Shown here in pieces: positions 1-10,088 of a DNA stretch of 40,090 nt. The position numbers were made by a program, and so were the translations under genes. Each line of letters begins with the position of its first letter. Positions within the stretch are counted from its first letter, which is position 1. The DNA is from Gammaproteobacteria bacterium (GTDB lineage Bacteria; Pseudomonadota; Gammaproteobacteria; GCA-001735895): the NCBI GenBank assembly GCA_030066085.1, contig JASJCI010000010.1, forward strand, positions 1 through 40,090, given 5' to 3'. Below the pieces are notes generated by a model, which saw nothing but the letters and a program-made list of their open reading frames with translations, was not told the origin of the DNA and did not search any database.

Positions 1-72
1 CATCCCACGGCCGATATTGATCAAAATTTAATCCCTCCGTCCCCTTTTTGGACGGTCCCCTTTTTGGACGGC
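1..72. repeat. Right-end remnant of a small inverted-repeat element
   Basis: Positions 16-47 match the right end of the two complete elements at 30914-31150 and 33321-33557, including the terminal sequence TAATCCCTCCGTCCCC followed by Ts. The end is followed by a 16-bp unit occurring twice in tandem (41-56 and 57-72, CCCCTTTTTGGACGGY). A similar doubling lies at the left end of the 33.3-kb copy. The rest of this copy lies outside the window or is lost. Nothing else is seen between here and the first gene at 302. Confidence 0.7.
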
Positions 73-301
73 GCGGAATTACGCGCCGGGCCAGCCTGAT
101 TCCGACGCCCCTGTCGCTGTCGCCGCCGCCGGAGAACATGCCGAGCCAAAGGCAGCGCCGATGACACCGGTAACGATGAGCAGGAACACCGCGATGGACG
201 GGAGCGGTGATTTCAACCTGTCGTTACGTTATACTGGCTTAACATTCCGGCAAGCAGAATCAGAACAAGGCAGGCGGCAAAGGTTGGAGGCGATCACGAT
301 A

Positions 302-1564
302 ATGTGCAATAAAACGCGACACGTTTTCGGCCTCGTGATCGTACTGAGCCTGCTGTCCGGCTGCGCCAGTTTTTCCCGCGGGGTCACCGAGGCGATCCTG
401 GATCGAAACACCGAGGACACGCGCCAGTGCTGGATCAACGGGCGCGAATTCGACGGCATGGATCGCCTGTTCGAGCGTGCCGACGGGAGCGATATCGCGC
501 GGCTAAAAATCCTCAAGGTGCACGGCATCGGCACCCATACGCCGGGTTATTCGCAGCGTTTGCAAAACGGCCTTATCGAGAACTTCGGTTTCACCGCGAT
601 GGACGAAACCGTGAAAACGATATCGATGATCCACGCGAACTACGACGGCAACCTGGGCACGCTGCGCATACACCGTTACCTCGACCCCGAACGCGCGCGC
701 GAAATGCTGTTTTACGAATTGACCTGGGATCCTATCGTCGAACAGGAAAAAAAGCTGCTCGACTTCGACAACACGGCGGAATCATCGGCCCGCAGGGTGC
801 CATTCAACCACACGCTCAAAGTCTTCTCCAACGCGACTTTACCCGATGCGCTGATGTATAATTCCAGGTTCCGCCAACCGATCCAGCTGTCGATTGGCCA
901 GGCGATTTGCTGGATGTTGAGCGAAAAATGGGAAAACCTGCCGGCCGACGGCAGTGCCAGTTGCGCCGGCAAACGGGAAGACTACGTGTCGAAGGCCCAT
1001 GCCACCGGTCTCGCGATCATCAGCCACAGCCTGGGTAGCCGTATCAGTATCGATGCCCTGCAAACGCTGGTATCACAGGTATCGAAGTTGCCGAACTATC
1101 GCGAAATCAGTGCCAGTGCGCAAGCCAGTGCGGTATACCTGTACATGTTGTCGAACCAGCTGCCGTTGCTGCAGGTCGGGCAGCCGCTGCCGGAAATTCA
1201 CGACCAGGTGGAATCCTACTGCCGGGAAGACGGCGAACGTTATGACGAGCGTTTCCTGCAGCAACTGCAAGTGGTTGCTTTCAGCGACCCGAACGATTTG
1301 TTCAGCTATGCCGTCACCCCCGGGTACATCAATCGACACGTCGATTCGAGGCTGTGCCCGAGCGTTACCAACGTATCGATACAGGTTGCACCGATCACGA
1401 GCATTCTCGGCCTGCAGGAAGTCGCCAATCCCGAGACAGCACACACCGAGTACGAAACCGACAGCCGCGTGCTGAAGATGCTGGTTTCCGGTTTCGGCAA
1501 GACCCACGGCCACGCGGACGTGAAACAACGCTGCGAATTCATCGAGGCGCTCCCGAGCCAGTAG
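302..1564 (+). CDS. Lipoprotein with alpha/beta-hydrolase (serine esterase-like) signature
   Basis: 420-residue product. The open frame extends upstream to 161, but the ATG at 302 gives a typical lipoprotein signal: basic n-region, hydrophobic stretch and lipobox LSGC with the acylated Cys at 21. An AGG-rich stretch (GGAGG) lies about 11 bp upstream. Visible hydrolase features are an HG oxyanion-hole motif in VHGIGTHTPGYS (about residues 73-84), a nucleophile elbow SHSLGSR (Ser243) in a hydrophobic strand-turn-helix setting, a later DPNDLFSY that is a good place for the acid, and C-terminal histidines in THGHAD. I infer a membrane-anchored periplasmic esterase or lipase; substrate unknown. 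It is monocistronic, with the next gene convergent to it. The family assignment rests on motifs only. Confidence 0.75.
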   Translation: MCNKTRHVFGLVIVLSLLSGCASFSRGVTEAILDRNTEDTRQCWINGREFDGMDRLFERADGSDIARLKILKVHGIGTHTPGYSQRLQNGLIENFGFTAMDETVKTISMIHANYDGNLGTLRIHRYLDPERAREMLFYELTWDPIVEQEKKLLDFDNTAESSARRVPFNHTLKVFSNATLPDALMYNSRFRQPIQLSIGQAICWMLSEKWENLPADGSASCAGKREDYVSKAHATGLAIISHSLGSRISIDALQTLVSQVSKLPNYREISASAQASAVYLYMLSNQLPLLQVGQPLPEIHDQVESYCREDGERYDERFLQQLQVVAFSDPNDLFSYAVTPGYINRHVDSRLCPSVTNVSIQVAPITSILGLQEVANPETAHTEYETDSRVLKMLVSGFGKTHGHADVKQRCEFIEALPSQ

Positions 1565-1739
1565 CCAGCCTGCCCCGCACAGGATCCGCTGGATGCCTGC
1601 CCGATATCCAGACCACCGGCACTGCTTGCCGGGACGATGCTAGCGCGGTTTTCGCGCGGGCCCTGGCGGGGCTATGTTACGCTGCCGGCGAGCTGGTTTG
1701 CCGCTGTTAGCCGCGACACCGGGCAGCACATCCGGTGCT

Positions 1740-2822
1740 CTACCCTGAATTCGCCGGCTGACGTTCCAGCTCCTGGCGCACTTCGTCGAAATACTCGTTC
1801 ATTGACTCGACCACCTGCTTCCTGCCGATGCCCCGTTTCATACTGCTGCCGATCCCCGTGATCTGATCGGTAAATACGCGTACCGCGGTTATTACCAGGG
1901 TGCCTTGCTCCGTGGGGACGCAGGCCAGCAGGGTCAACATCGAATTGTAGGAACGCTGCGCGTAAAACTGCAGCTCCATCGCAATCGTGTAGTCCGGCTT
2001 GCTCTCCTGCATACGATGCGACAGGACAAAAGAAGGACGATCGCTGGCGATTCGCTTGGTCCAGTAGAACCGGTCGACGGTGTCCGCGGGGAGTTTCGCG
2101 GGGAAACCGGAGAGACTGCCAAAGAAAGTCGGAAAGTACTGTTGCAACAATTTGAGCGAGGTGAAGGCCGTCTCCAGCTCGTCCCGCGGAGAGGCCTGTT
2201 TGCGCCCGCCGCGCGCGTAGGGTTCGACCGCGGCCAGCCCCCCCTGCAGATAAGCGATAAAACGCTGCTCCAGCAAATCGGCCATGATGCCCGAGACTTG
2301 CACGCGCGCGCGATCGCCGGATTCCTCGACCGCGCGAAAGCGCTCGATTTCATCGCTGCTGAAGTTAAACCTGCTGCCGGGCCTGGCCCGAAGCAGATCG
2401 GTCACCTCCGCGGATTCCGCCTCGGTATAACCGACGTCGGCGAAGATGGCGGTCACTTGCTCGCGGCTCGCGCTGCCGTCGCCCAGCGGGCGAAAATCGA
2501 GAATATCGGTATTGATGCGGAAAGTGCGGTCGTCGAGCAGCGCTTCGGTAACCGCCGGCAGGGGTCTGCGTACCAGCATCATCGCGGCGCCGACCGCCAG
2601 TTCGTTGGCTTGTCGTTCGATATTGGGCAAGCCGACCGAAATGATCTTGCCCGCTTCGAGATCATCCTTTTGCGCGGGATCGAATCCCAGTTCGGACAGC
2701 GCGTCATCCACGAACGCGCCGGTCGCGCCCGGTACTTCCACACCGGTCGCGGCGGTACACACGATAACCGCCGCCAGCAACAGGCCTGCCTGTTTTTTTA
2801 GATGTCGAACCGACCCTGCCAC
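1740..2822 (-). CDS. Exported protein of unknown function
   Basis: 360 residues, starting at GTG with AAGGAAG 5 bp upstream; no ATG lies nearby. The N-terminus has a basic segment followed by a hydrophobic stretch to about residue 27, a probable signal peptide. The rest is soluble, alpha-helical looking and rich in acidic and basic residues. Near residues 95-150 there is a stretch with a DILDFRPLGDGS motif and a helix-rich segment on DNA-sized periodicity but no recognisable domain. I do not recognise the family. The gene stands alone: the neighbour downstream is convergent, and a 434-bp gap precedes it. Periplasmic or outer-membrane-associated location is inferred from the signal peptide. 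Confidence 0.7.
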   Translation of the reverse strand: MAGSVRHLKKQAGLLLAAVIVCTAATGVEVPGATGAFVDDALSELGFDPAQKDDLEAGKIISVGLPNIERQANELAVGAAMMLVRRPLPAVTEALLDDRTFRINTDILDFRPLGDGSASREQVTAIFADVGYTEAESAEVTDLLRARPGSRFNFSSDEIERFRAVEESGDRARVQVSGIMADLLEQRFIAYLQGGLAAVEPYARGGRKQASPRDELETAFTSLKLLQQYFPTFFGSLSGFPAKLPADTVDRFYWTKRIASDRPSFVLSHRMQESKPDYTIAMELQFYAQRSYNSMLTLLACVPTEQGTLVITAVRVFTDQITGIGSSMKRGIGRKQVVESMNEYFDEVRQELERQPANSG

Positions 2823-3256
2823 TTTTGCTTCCTTACACCGAGGTAATTGTCGTCACCGCATTCCTGTTTACCATACCGCTCCGTCAGCTCGCGGGCCGGC
2901 AATTCCACGCAGTGGCGCCCCTGGCCTGGTTTCGACCATGCAAGCTACTGACAGCAAAGCACTCACTAGCCACGAGCGGTCCATCAGCTGGTAATCAGCC
3001 AGCTAAATCACCGCCCCGTATTCTTGCGAGCTCGACGCCTGGCCGCCCGTCGAGCCCGGCTTCTGGCCGAGAAAAACCAGTTCACTTAAGGCCGCGCCGG
3101 GCTGGTAACGGCGGTACCATACGGCACCGCCGACCCAACCAGCACAAGCCGGATTTCTCGCCAAACCGATTCCGCGGGCCGGATCGACTCAGTACGATCG
3201 ACTCCGACTCGGGAATTCGTCGGTAAGCGGCATCACGCTTCCGCTGGCAACCGGCG
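2823..3256. other. Intergenic stretch without a clear gene
   Basis: No frame here has a good start, ribosome site and protein-like composition together. A minus-strand frame ending near 3005 reads protein-like for about 50 codons (it includes GGAVWYRRYQPGAALSELVF) but has no ATG start. It may be a worn gene remnant. I see no RNA gene or strong terminator. Confidence 0.4.
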
Positions 3257-4492
3257 CTACTGTTTTTTGGGTAGCGGCGGCGGCTGGTAACCTTCCCACT
3301 TGCCGGCGTTGATATCCGGCGAGATCCACTTCGTGGCGACCTCGGGCGGCTCGCGCTTCGCCTTGCGATAGGCGATCGACGTGCTCGTCGGCGCAACATT
3401 TTCATCGGCGAAGATTTCGCGCACGACGACCTGTTCATCGGTAACGTTCCAGACCATCATGTCGTGCGCCAGCGTCAACGGCCCGTCGTAGGTCTTGCGC
3501 ACCGCTTCGATGCTGGCGGGAAGCACGTCGTGCCAGGTCCAGAAGTGATAGCCGATCGCGTGGCGCGGCTTGAGCTCGGACATGATCTTGCCGAAAGCCT
3601 CGGGCGGCGTGTGGATGTAGGACGTGATGAACACGGCCTGCGGGTATGGCGTGCCGAGCAGTTCCGCCAGCGTTTCCGGAGTGAAGAAACACTCGTGCAC
3701 GACCAGTTCGGCGTTTTGCGCATATTTCATGAACCACTTGTTGGGGTAAGTGTCGCCGCCGAAGACGAAGCTGCGCCCCTTCCAGTCGAGGCGATAGCTC
3801 ACCGAGCCGTCGAGTACGTGAATCGCCGGAAACGAACTGATCTTGACCCCGTTCTCTTCGAAAATCACGCCCTCGTTGCGGAAGTCGAACTCGTGCGCGA
3901 TCACCTTGCCGCCCTCGATCGGGAAACCGGTACGCCGGCCCTCGGTATCCCAGGCCCAGGTCTTGACCTGGTTTTCGACGAAGGCCTTGCTGCCCAGGCG
4001 CGGCTCGGATCCCGACGGACCATAGAATTCGAGCGGGCGATAGCGACCGTTCATCCAGCCGCCGATATACAGCTCGGCGAAGCCGCCGACGTGATCCGCA
4101 TGCAGGTGGCTCGCGAAAACCCGGTACACCTTGTGCCAGTCCGGCCGCAGCTTGGCCAGGTTTTCCATCGTGCCGTTGCCGACGTCGAACAGGAATTTTT
4201 CGCCGTTACCCAGCTCGACGTACCAGCCGGAGGCTTTCTGCTTGCCCGTGGTGACATTCGGCATACCGGTGCCGAGCGCGATTACGCGCATTTCGTCGGG
4301 GCCGAGCTGCTCGGTATTGGGCGAGTAAACGCGCGGATAATTGCCGTTCTTGATCGGCATCGGCGTATACCCTTTTGGATACAAGGTGCCGTCGATCATG
4401 TTCGGCATCGATTTCTTGTCCTGCGCCAGCGCCGGCGAGCCTGCCGCCAGGACAAGACCCAGTCCCGCGAGGACCAGAGTTATACGCTTCAT
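3257..4492 (-). CDS. Exported MBL-fold metallo-hydrolase (paralogue 1)
   Basis: 411 residues from the ATG at 4492, chosen because AAAGGAG lies 8 bp upstream and a clean signal peptide follows (cleavage after ALA about residue 23). The metallo-beta-lactamase zinc motif is HLHADH (His129, His131, Asp133, His134). Further probable ligands are His225 in FPAIHV and Asp247 in FGGDTYPNKW. An N-terminal GTGMP motif and FDVGNGT strand are also typical of the RNase Z/arylsulfatase-like branch of the fold. Two closer paralogues lie at 24462 and 31294. Proteins of this type are, as I recall, often named after GntH of guanitoxin biosynthesis, but nothing else of that pathway is here. It lies 121 bp after the monooxygenase gene on the same strand with no evident terminator between, so the two are probably cotranscribed from the promoter at 5016-5031. 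Substrate unknown. Confidence 0.85.
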   Translation of the reverse strand: MKRITLVLAGLGLVLAAGSPALAQDKKSMPNMIDGTLYPKGYTPMPIKNGNYPRVYSPNTEQLGPDEMRVIALGTGMPNVTTGKQKASGWYVELGNGEKFLFDVGNGTMENLAKLRPDWHKVYRVFASHLHADHVGGFAELYIGGWMNGRYRPLEFYGPSGSEPRLGSKAFVENQVKTWAWDTEGRRTGFPIEGGKVIAHEFDFRNEGVIFEENGVKISSFPAIHVLDGSVSYRLDWKGRSFVFGGDTYPNKWFMKYAQNAELVVHECFFTPETLAELLGTPYPQAVFITSYIHTPPEAFGKIMSELKPRHAIGYHFWTWHDVLPASIEAVRKTYDGPLTLAHDMMVWNVTDEQVVVREIFADENVAPTSTSIAYRKAKREPPEVATKWISPDINAGKWEGYQPPPLPKKQ

Positions 4493-4613
4493 TACTGTGT
4501 CTCCTTTCATAACATGCCTCTTTTCATCATGCTTTTAGTGTCTTACCTGCCTCGATACATTTCGTCAGGGGAGGTAACGGCACCTGTCTTTACCTTACCT
4601 GGGTTTTTTGTAT

Positions 4614-4979
4614 TCAGTTAGTCCAGGTTCTGTCAGCCGTTAACTTCCCCGCGATCAGCCGTTTGATGTACTCGAGCCCGCTGGCGCTCGGCCGGCGGTA
4701 AACGGTGACCTTCGGTCTCGTCGACGACATTTCTATCCATTCGAGGATGTAGCGGTATTCCCTCGATTCGACGTGTTCGGAAAACGCCTTTTCATTCTCC
4801 CACTCCTGCAGCAGTACCACTTCCTCCGGAGTTTCGACGTCCCGGTAGATGTGACATCCAAGGCAGCCCGAGCGCGCCCTGACCGACCCCAGCATCGGCC
4901 GCAGCGTGGACGCGACCTGTTCGCTGCGTCCCTTGGGCGCGATGATCGTGATCGTGACCTGTAACGGCTCGTCGGACAC
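4614..4979 (-). CDS. Antibiotic-biosynthesis-monooxygenase (ABM) domain protein
   Basis: 121 residues starting at GTG 4979, with AAGGGGA about 10 bp upstream. It reads as one ferredoxin-like ABM domain: an opening beta strand (VTITIIAPKG), the helix RSEQVASTLRPMLGSVRARSGCLGCHIYRD, then VVLLQEWENEKAFSEHVESREYRYIL, the usual LLQEWE...F..H signature of YgiN-like proteins. Members are small cofactor-free oxygenases or stress proteins acting on quinols and polyketides. The two Cys at about 39 and 42 (GCLGC) resemble the redox-type cysteines of some members. It is the first gene after a conserved motif and inverted repeat, with a predicted 25-nt leader, and probably heads an operon with the MBL hydrolase. 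Substrate unknown. Confidence 0.8.
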   Translation of the reverse strand: MSDEPLQVTITIIAPKGRSEQVASTLRPMLGSVRARSGCLGCHIYRDVETPEEVVLLQEWENEKAFSEHVESREYRYILEWIEMSSTRPKVTVYRRPSASGLEYIKRLIAGKLTADRTWTN

Positions 4980-5015
4980 TGCCTGCTATTCCCCTTTTGA
5001 CTACCAAAATATCTT

Positions 5016-5031
5016 CCATATATCGTGCCAA
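5016..5031 (-). promoter_or_regulatory. Sigma54-like promoter motif before the ABM-MBL unit
   Basis: Minus strand reads TTGGCACGATATATGG. The TTGGCACG part matches a sigma54 -24 element. At the -12 position ATGG stands where TTGC is expected, so only the T and first G agree. The same motif occurs at 8775-8790 and 14540-14555. If used as sigma54 promoter, transcription would start near 5004, 25 nt before the GTG of the ABM gene. Confidence 0.6.
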
Positions 5032-5080
5032 CTTTCCGCTACCGCGCGGATTCGCGCGCAGCTTATTGAATACTAATGAA

Positions 5081-5112
5081 AAAATCCGCGGGGCGGCGCC
5101 AGCGGCGCCGCC
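5081..5112 (-). terminator. Rho-independent terminator of the outer-membrane protein gene
   Basis: On the minus strand GGCGGCGCC and GGCGCCGCC form a 9-bp stem with a 3-nt loop (5092-5112). A run of six Ts follows at 5081-5086 after a short GC stretch. It would end transcripts from the 6204-5242 gene and insulate the ABM promoter. It sits between the inverted repeat at 5131-5163 and the promoter motif at 5016-5031. Confidence 0.7.
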
Positions 5113-5130
5113 ATCGCCCGGGTGAAAGTT

Positions 5131-5163
5131 AACGACATTTCGGCATTTGAACGAAATGTCGTT
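5131..5163. promoter_or_regulatory. Inverted-repeat activator site upstream of the ABM promoter
   Basis: AACGACATTTCG and CGAAATGTCGTT are perfect 12-bp arms around a 9-bp spacer. The centre (5147) is 117 bp upstream of the TGGCAC of the promoter motif. The same repeat with the same spacer and distance precedes the sulfatase gene. It is likely the enhancer-like site of the sigma54-type activator at 6313-7860. Confidence 0.7.
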
Positions 5164-5241
5164 TCAGGAACGGCCCGCCGTCCCGCCACTCTCAAACGCT
5201 CGGGCGGACACGACCCTGCCCGCTTGCCCCGACAGGTTTCA

Positions 5242-6204
5242 TCACAGGAAGTAACGGAATCCGAGCTCGAAGGTGAACTCGCGGTCGCCGTCTTCGTCGT
5301 TGTCTATCCCCCAGCCCGGCTTGGCGTAGACAATGGTGCCTTCGCGCAGGATTTTGCCGATTTCCGGGGCGAACCACAGGCTGAATTCACTCTCCTTGAA
5401 ATCGTAAACCGGTTGTAATTCCGGCAACAGGTAGAACCCGGTCGAATCGAAAACGTGAAAGCTCTTGTCGCCCGGGTTGCTAACGAAGGCCGGTTTGGAC
5501 AGCGGCTGCATCCAGAACCAGCGGCCGCGGTACTTGCTCGTGTGCTCGCGGTCATTGTCGCTGAAGACATCGAAGTCATAGAAATTCATCATCGCGACAA
5601 AACCCAGGCTAAGCGGGGGGCTCTCGGCGGGCACGTCGAACACCAGCACGACACCGGGGGATGCGATCAGGGCCTCGCCACCCATCAGATCATCGGTGGC
5701 CGTGGGCACCGTAAACTCGACCACGGGCATGACGGAAAAACCCTTGTCATTATTCTTGCCGAAGGTCGTCTCCCACGATTCGGGCCTGAGAAAGAAGCGC
5801 AAACCCAGGTCTCCCATGCCGGTCACGTTGCCGTCAGGCTCGAGGTCCTGGAACGGCAGTCCCCCGGGGGCACCGGGATTGGGACCGGAAGGGGGTAAAG
5901 TCCCGGACCCGAGCGCCTTGAATTCGTCCACGTCGCTATAGTCGATCTCCTGCGCGAGGGGAAGCTCGTAGGTCATACCGAAACGACCGCTAAAGGCATA
6001 AAATCCGAACAGGGTGAAGGAGTTGATCTCGACGTCATTTTCCAGCTCCATGTAGCGCTGGTAGGGCATGAACTTGCTGCTGAAATCCCTGGGGTCGTTG
6101 CCCGTGGCGTCCGCGCTGGCAGTACCGGAGGTCAGCAATCCGACGGGCATGACCATCAGCATTAGCCCGGCGACGACGAGTAGTTTTGGGTTGAAAATCT
6201 TCAT
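5242..6204 (-). CDS. Predicted outer-membrane beta-barrel protein (paralogue 1)
   Basis: 320 residues with a signal peptide ending near residue 32 (TASADA). The mature part starts TGNDPRDFSSKFMPYQRY and goes on with alternating hydrophobic/polar strands, ending in an aromatic residue two from the end (RYFL), as in outer-membrane barrels. It is clearly related to the protein at 16590-17465: shared TGNDPRDF, YLLPELQPVYD against YVLPEVQVVWD, and a C-terminal GxxNDxDGDxxxxxExGxRF pattern. It resembles transporter-like barrels of the MetA/phenol-pathway type, but I cannot name the family with certainty. It follows the activator gene by 108 bp on the same strand and ends in a terminator at 5081-5112. 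A role in outer-membrane passage of the substrate of this cluster is inferred. Confidence 0.75.
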   Translation of the reverse strand: MKIFNPKLLVVAGLMLMVMPVGLLTSGTASADATGNDPRDFSSKFMPYQRYMELENDVEINSFTLFGFYAFSGRFGMTYELPLAQEIDYSDVDEFKALGSGTLPPSGPNPGAPGGLPFQDLEPDGNVTGMGDLGLRFFLRPESWETTFGKNNDKGFSVMPVVEFTVPTATDDLMGGEALIASPGVVLVFDVPAESPPLSLGFVAMMNFYDFDVFSDNDREHTSKYRGRWFWMQPLSKPAFVSNPGDKSFHVFDSTGFYLLPELQPVYDFKESEFSLWFAPEIGKILREGTIVYAKPGWGIDNDEDGDREFTFELGFRYFL

Positions 6205-6312
6205 ATGCCTTTCCTTACGTTGGTTTTTGTATCAAGTTGACCCAAGATCCCAATGTGGCATCTCGATCGACGAAACTAACTGATCCAGGTCAAGTGCAAC
6301 CAAATTCCGTAC

Positions 6313-7860
<1,548 letters not shown>

Positions 7861-8641
7861 TAAATTCCCTTACCCTAATACAGCCCGGAGCCGACACCTG
7901 CGCCGCCTCGTTCAGCGGCCTGGTCCCCGGCAATCCGATCCAGGTATTCCAGCGCCTCGCTACCGAGATCGTTGGCCAGCAGGTTGAACTCATCCCCTGA
8001 TTTTGAATTGTTGTGTTACTCCGATGCCCAATGCAGAGTTGCCTTTTTCGCCTCGTTATAGCCCTCGCAGATCGACCTGAATCGACTATTATGCCGTGCA
8101 AGCGACTCGATTTCGATAGCCCTTTCAGGATCCCGTTGCGATAGCTAATAACGACGTCTGTAGTCCAAATTTAACATGCCGGAAATGCAAAAAAATGATA
8201 TGTATCAATCCCGTACAGCTAGCGGGATGTATACCGCCAGGAGCAAAGTCTTGGCAACAGTGCGAACGGGCCGGGCAGGAGCGAGGATCAGCGCCAGGCC
8301 CGGCTTACGGGCTGGTAAATTTGCCGATCCAGCCGTCAGCATCTAACCTCGGTTCGATGGATCGAGACCAGAATCCCAGGCATGAGCGGGATGATTTCGA
8401 GACCGCAGGTCACCGGTTTCAAAACGCATGATTAGACGCGGGACGGCACCGTACAGGAACAGCTCGCAAAAGGGTATCGAGTCTGATACCGCGGACTGTC
8501 ACCAGGCGTTGGCCCGACAAGGCGCACGGTTACGGGACGCTGGCGTACTTAGAGTCTGTCAGCGATGTCCCGGCGCGGATCGGAGAAATTCATCGGGGAC
8601 GATACCGCCCTGCTACAGCCGCGGCTCCGGTTTCAGCAAAC
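7861..8641. other. Long intergenic stretch, mostly empty
   Basis: Several short frames exist but none has a start, ribosome site and protein-like composition. A minus-strand frame from 8001 to 7875 reads protein-like (NLLANDLGSEALEYLDRIAG is in it) but is preceded by a stop with no ATG, so it may be a worn gene end. The activator gene's own promoter should lie just above 7860; I cannot point to it. No RNA gene recognised. Confidence 0.4.
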
Positions 8642-8675
8642 AACGATGTTTCGCTCACACAGCCGCTATGTGGTT
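8642..8675. promoter_or_regulatory. Degenerate activator site upstream of the mla-like operon
   Basis: The left arm AACGATGTTTCG matches the arms at 5131 and 14410. The right arm CGCTATGTGGTT agrees with CGAAATGTCGTT at 9 of 12 positions with a 10-bp spacer. The centre is about 117.5 bp upstream of the TGGCAC of the motif at 8775-8790, the same distance as at the two better sites. Confidence 0.45.
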
Positions 8676-8774
8676 AATATTCACCCGACAAGTCGTCGCG
8701 TGACAAGCGCCGCCGCAAGGATTATTGTGTAGGAATTGAGTGGCATAAAAATGATCTTTCGAGTTATCGGTCGG

Positions 8775-8790
8775 TTGGCACGATACATGG
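8775..8790 (+). promoter_or_regulatory. Sigma54-like promoter motif before the mla-like operon
   Basis: TTGGCACGATACATGG, the same motif as at 5016-5031 (minus) and 14540-14555. Start of transcription would be near 8802, leaving a leader of about 155 nt before the first gene. That leader (to 8956) has no recognisable gene or riboswitch. Confidence 0.55.
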
Positions 8791-8956
8791 CAGAGAATAT
8801 ATGCTAGAGAATCAGCACAAGGGGGATACCAGGCAATGTCAGGCGGATTATCACGGATCGCGGTCGGGATCGTCGCATCGCAAAGACATGGCGATCGGTT
8901 CGCGGGTATTGCCGTGACCCCCGCAACGCTTTAGGTTCGCGACGTCGATCACTGAA

Positions 8957-10087
8957 ATGGGAAATGCCACGCTAGCTGTTACCGAACCCGGCCAGGGCGC
9001 ACTGCTGGTTCAACTTTCGGGCGACTGGCTGCTCGGCCATGATTTGCCGACTCCGGACCCGGTGCTGCACAAGATGCAGCCATCGGGCGGATCCCGCGCG
9101 CTCGCCTTCGATGCCGAGGCGCTGGGCGAGTGGGATACCGGGCTGGTAAAAATGCTGGTCTCGATTTACCGCAATGCCAGGGCCAACGGACTCGAGGTCG
9201 ACAGTGCCGGCCTGCCCGCTGGCGCGCGGCGGCTCGTCGCCCTGGCCTTCGCGGTCGAGGAACGCGAAGGCGCCCGCCGCCAGTTCGAAAAGAAGAAATT
9301 TCTGCAACAGCTGGGGGAATCGTTCCTGGCGCTGGCCAAGGACGCGCGCGAGCTACTCACTTTCACCGGGGAACTGGCGCTTTCGACCCGGCGTTTCCTG
9401 CGTGGCAAGGCCACCTATCAACGCTCCGACCTGGTGCAGTACATCCAGGAAGCAGGCGCCGAAACGTTGCCCATCGTCTCCCTGATCAGCTTCCTGATCG
9501 GCATGATCTTCGCCTTCGTCGGGGTCATGCAGCTCGAACTCTTCGGCGCCGGCATCTATACCGCCAACCTGGTGGCGGTGGCGATGGTTCGTGAAATGGC
9601 GGCGATCATGACCGCCATCATCATCGCCGGCCGCACCGGCGCCGCCTACGCGGCGCAAATCGGCACGATGAAAGTCAACGAGGAAGTCGATGCGTTGACT
9701 ACCCTGGGCGTGAACCCGGTCGATTTCCTGGTGACACCGCGGGTGTTCGCGCTGGTCCTGATGATGCCCTTGCTGACCCTGTACTCCAGCCTGATGGGTA
9801 TCGCCGGCGGCATGCTGGTCGGGCTCTCGATGCTGGACGTAAGCCTTATGCAATACCTGACACAGACCGCGCAATCGGTCGGTCTCAACTCGCTGTTCGG
9901 CGGGCTGTTCAAGAGCATCGTCTACGGCAGCCTGGTTGCACTGGCGGGCTGCCAGCAAGGCATGGCCTGCGGCAACAGCGCGCTGGCGGTCGGTGAATGC
10001 ACCACCCGCGCCGTGGTCATGGGAATCGTGTTGATCGTCCTGAGCGCCGCTGTTCTTACCATCATTTTCATCAACCTGGGAATCTGA
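8957..10087 (+). CDS. MlaE-family lipid ABC transporter permease with N-terminal STAS-like domain
   Basis: 376 residues; MlaE/YrbE permeases are usually about 260. The extra N-terminal part (about 1-95) looks like a STAS domain, as known for fused members of this family. The permease part begins near residue 150 and has the MlaE signature: a hydrophobic start SLISFLIGMIFAFVG, MAAIMTAIIIAGRTGAAYAA, then NEEVDALTTLGVNP (E-x-DAL-x-x-G-x-NP), and closing hydrophobic helices. It forms the inner-membrane channel of a phospholipid or hydrophobic-compound transporter with the ATPase 1 bp downstream. There is no strong ribosome site before the ATG. First gene of a four-gene operon, behind the TTGGCACG motif at 8775. 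Confidence 0.92.
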   Translation: MGNATLAVTEPGQGALLVQLSGDWLLGHDLPTPDPVLHKMQPSGGSRALAFDAEALGEWDTGLVKMLVSIYRNARANGLEVDSAGLPAGARRLVALAFAVEEREGARRQFEKKKFLQQLGESFLALAKDARELLTFTGELALSTRRFLRGKATYQRSDLVQYIQEAGAETLPIVSLISFLIGMIFAFVGVMQLELFGAGIYTANLVAVAMVREMAAIMTAIIIAGRTGAAYAAQIGTMKVNEEVDALTTLGVNPVDFLVTPRVFALVLMMPLLTLYSSLMGIAGGMLVGLSMLDVSLMQYLTQTAQSVGLNSLFGGLFKSIVYGSLVALAGCQQGMACGNSALAVGECTTRAVVMGIVLIVLSAAVLTIIFINLGI

Positions 10088-10088
10088 C

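Noticed and set aside
3257..4613. MBL paralogue 1 taken as a third copy of the MBL/tetR module
   Set aside because: It has no divergent tetR, no palindromes and no GAGACCGGC hairpin, and the protein is clearly more distant.
3464..4621. 385-codon plus-strand frame opposite MBL paralogue 1
   Set aside because: No recognisable domain, while the opposite frame has a signal peptide and zinc motif.
6205..6312. Searched for a TTGGCACGATA motif before the outer-membrane gene at 6204
   Set aside because: No copy on the minus strand; GTGCAACC and TGGCATC there do not fit. The gene probably depends on the activator transcript or another promoter.
7875..8001. Small protein-like frame above the activator gene
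   Set aside because: Preceded by a stop and without ATG, GTG or TTG at a useful place; noted only as a possible relic.
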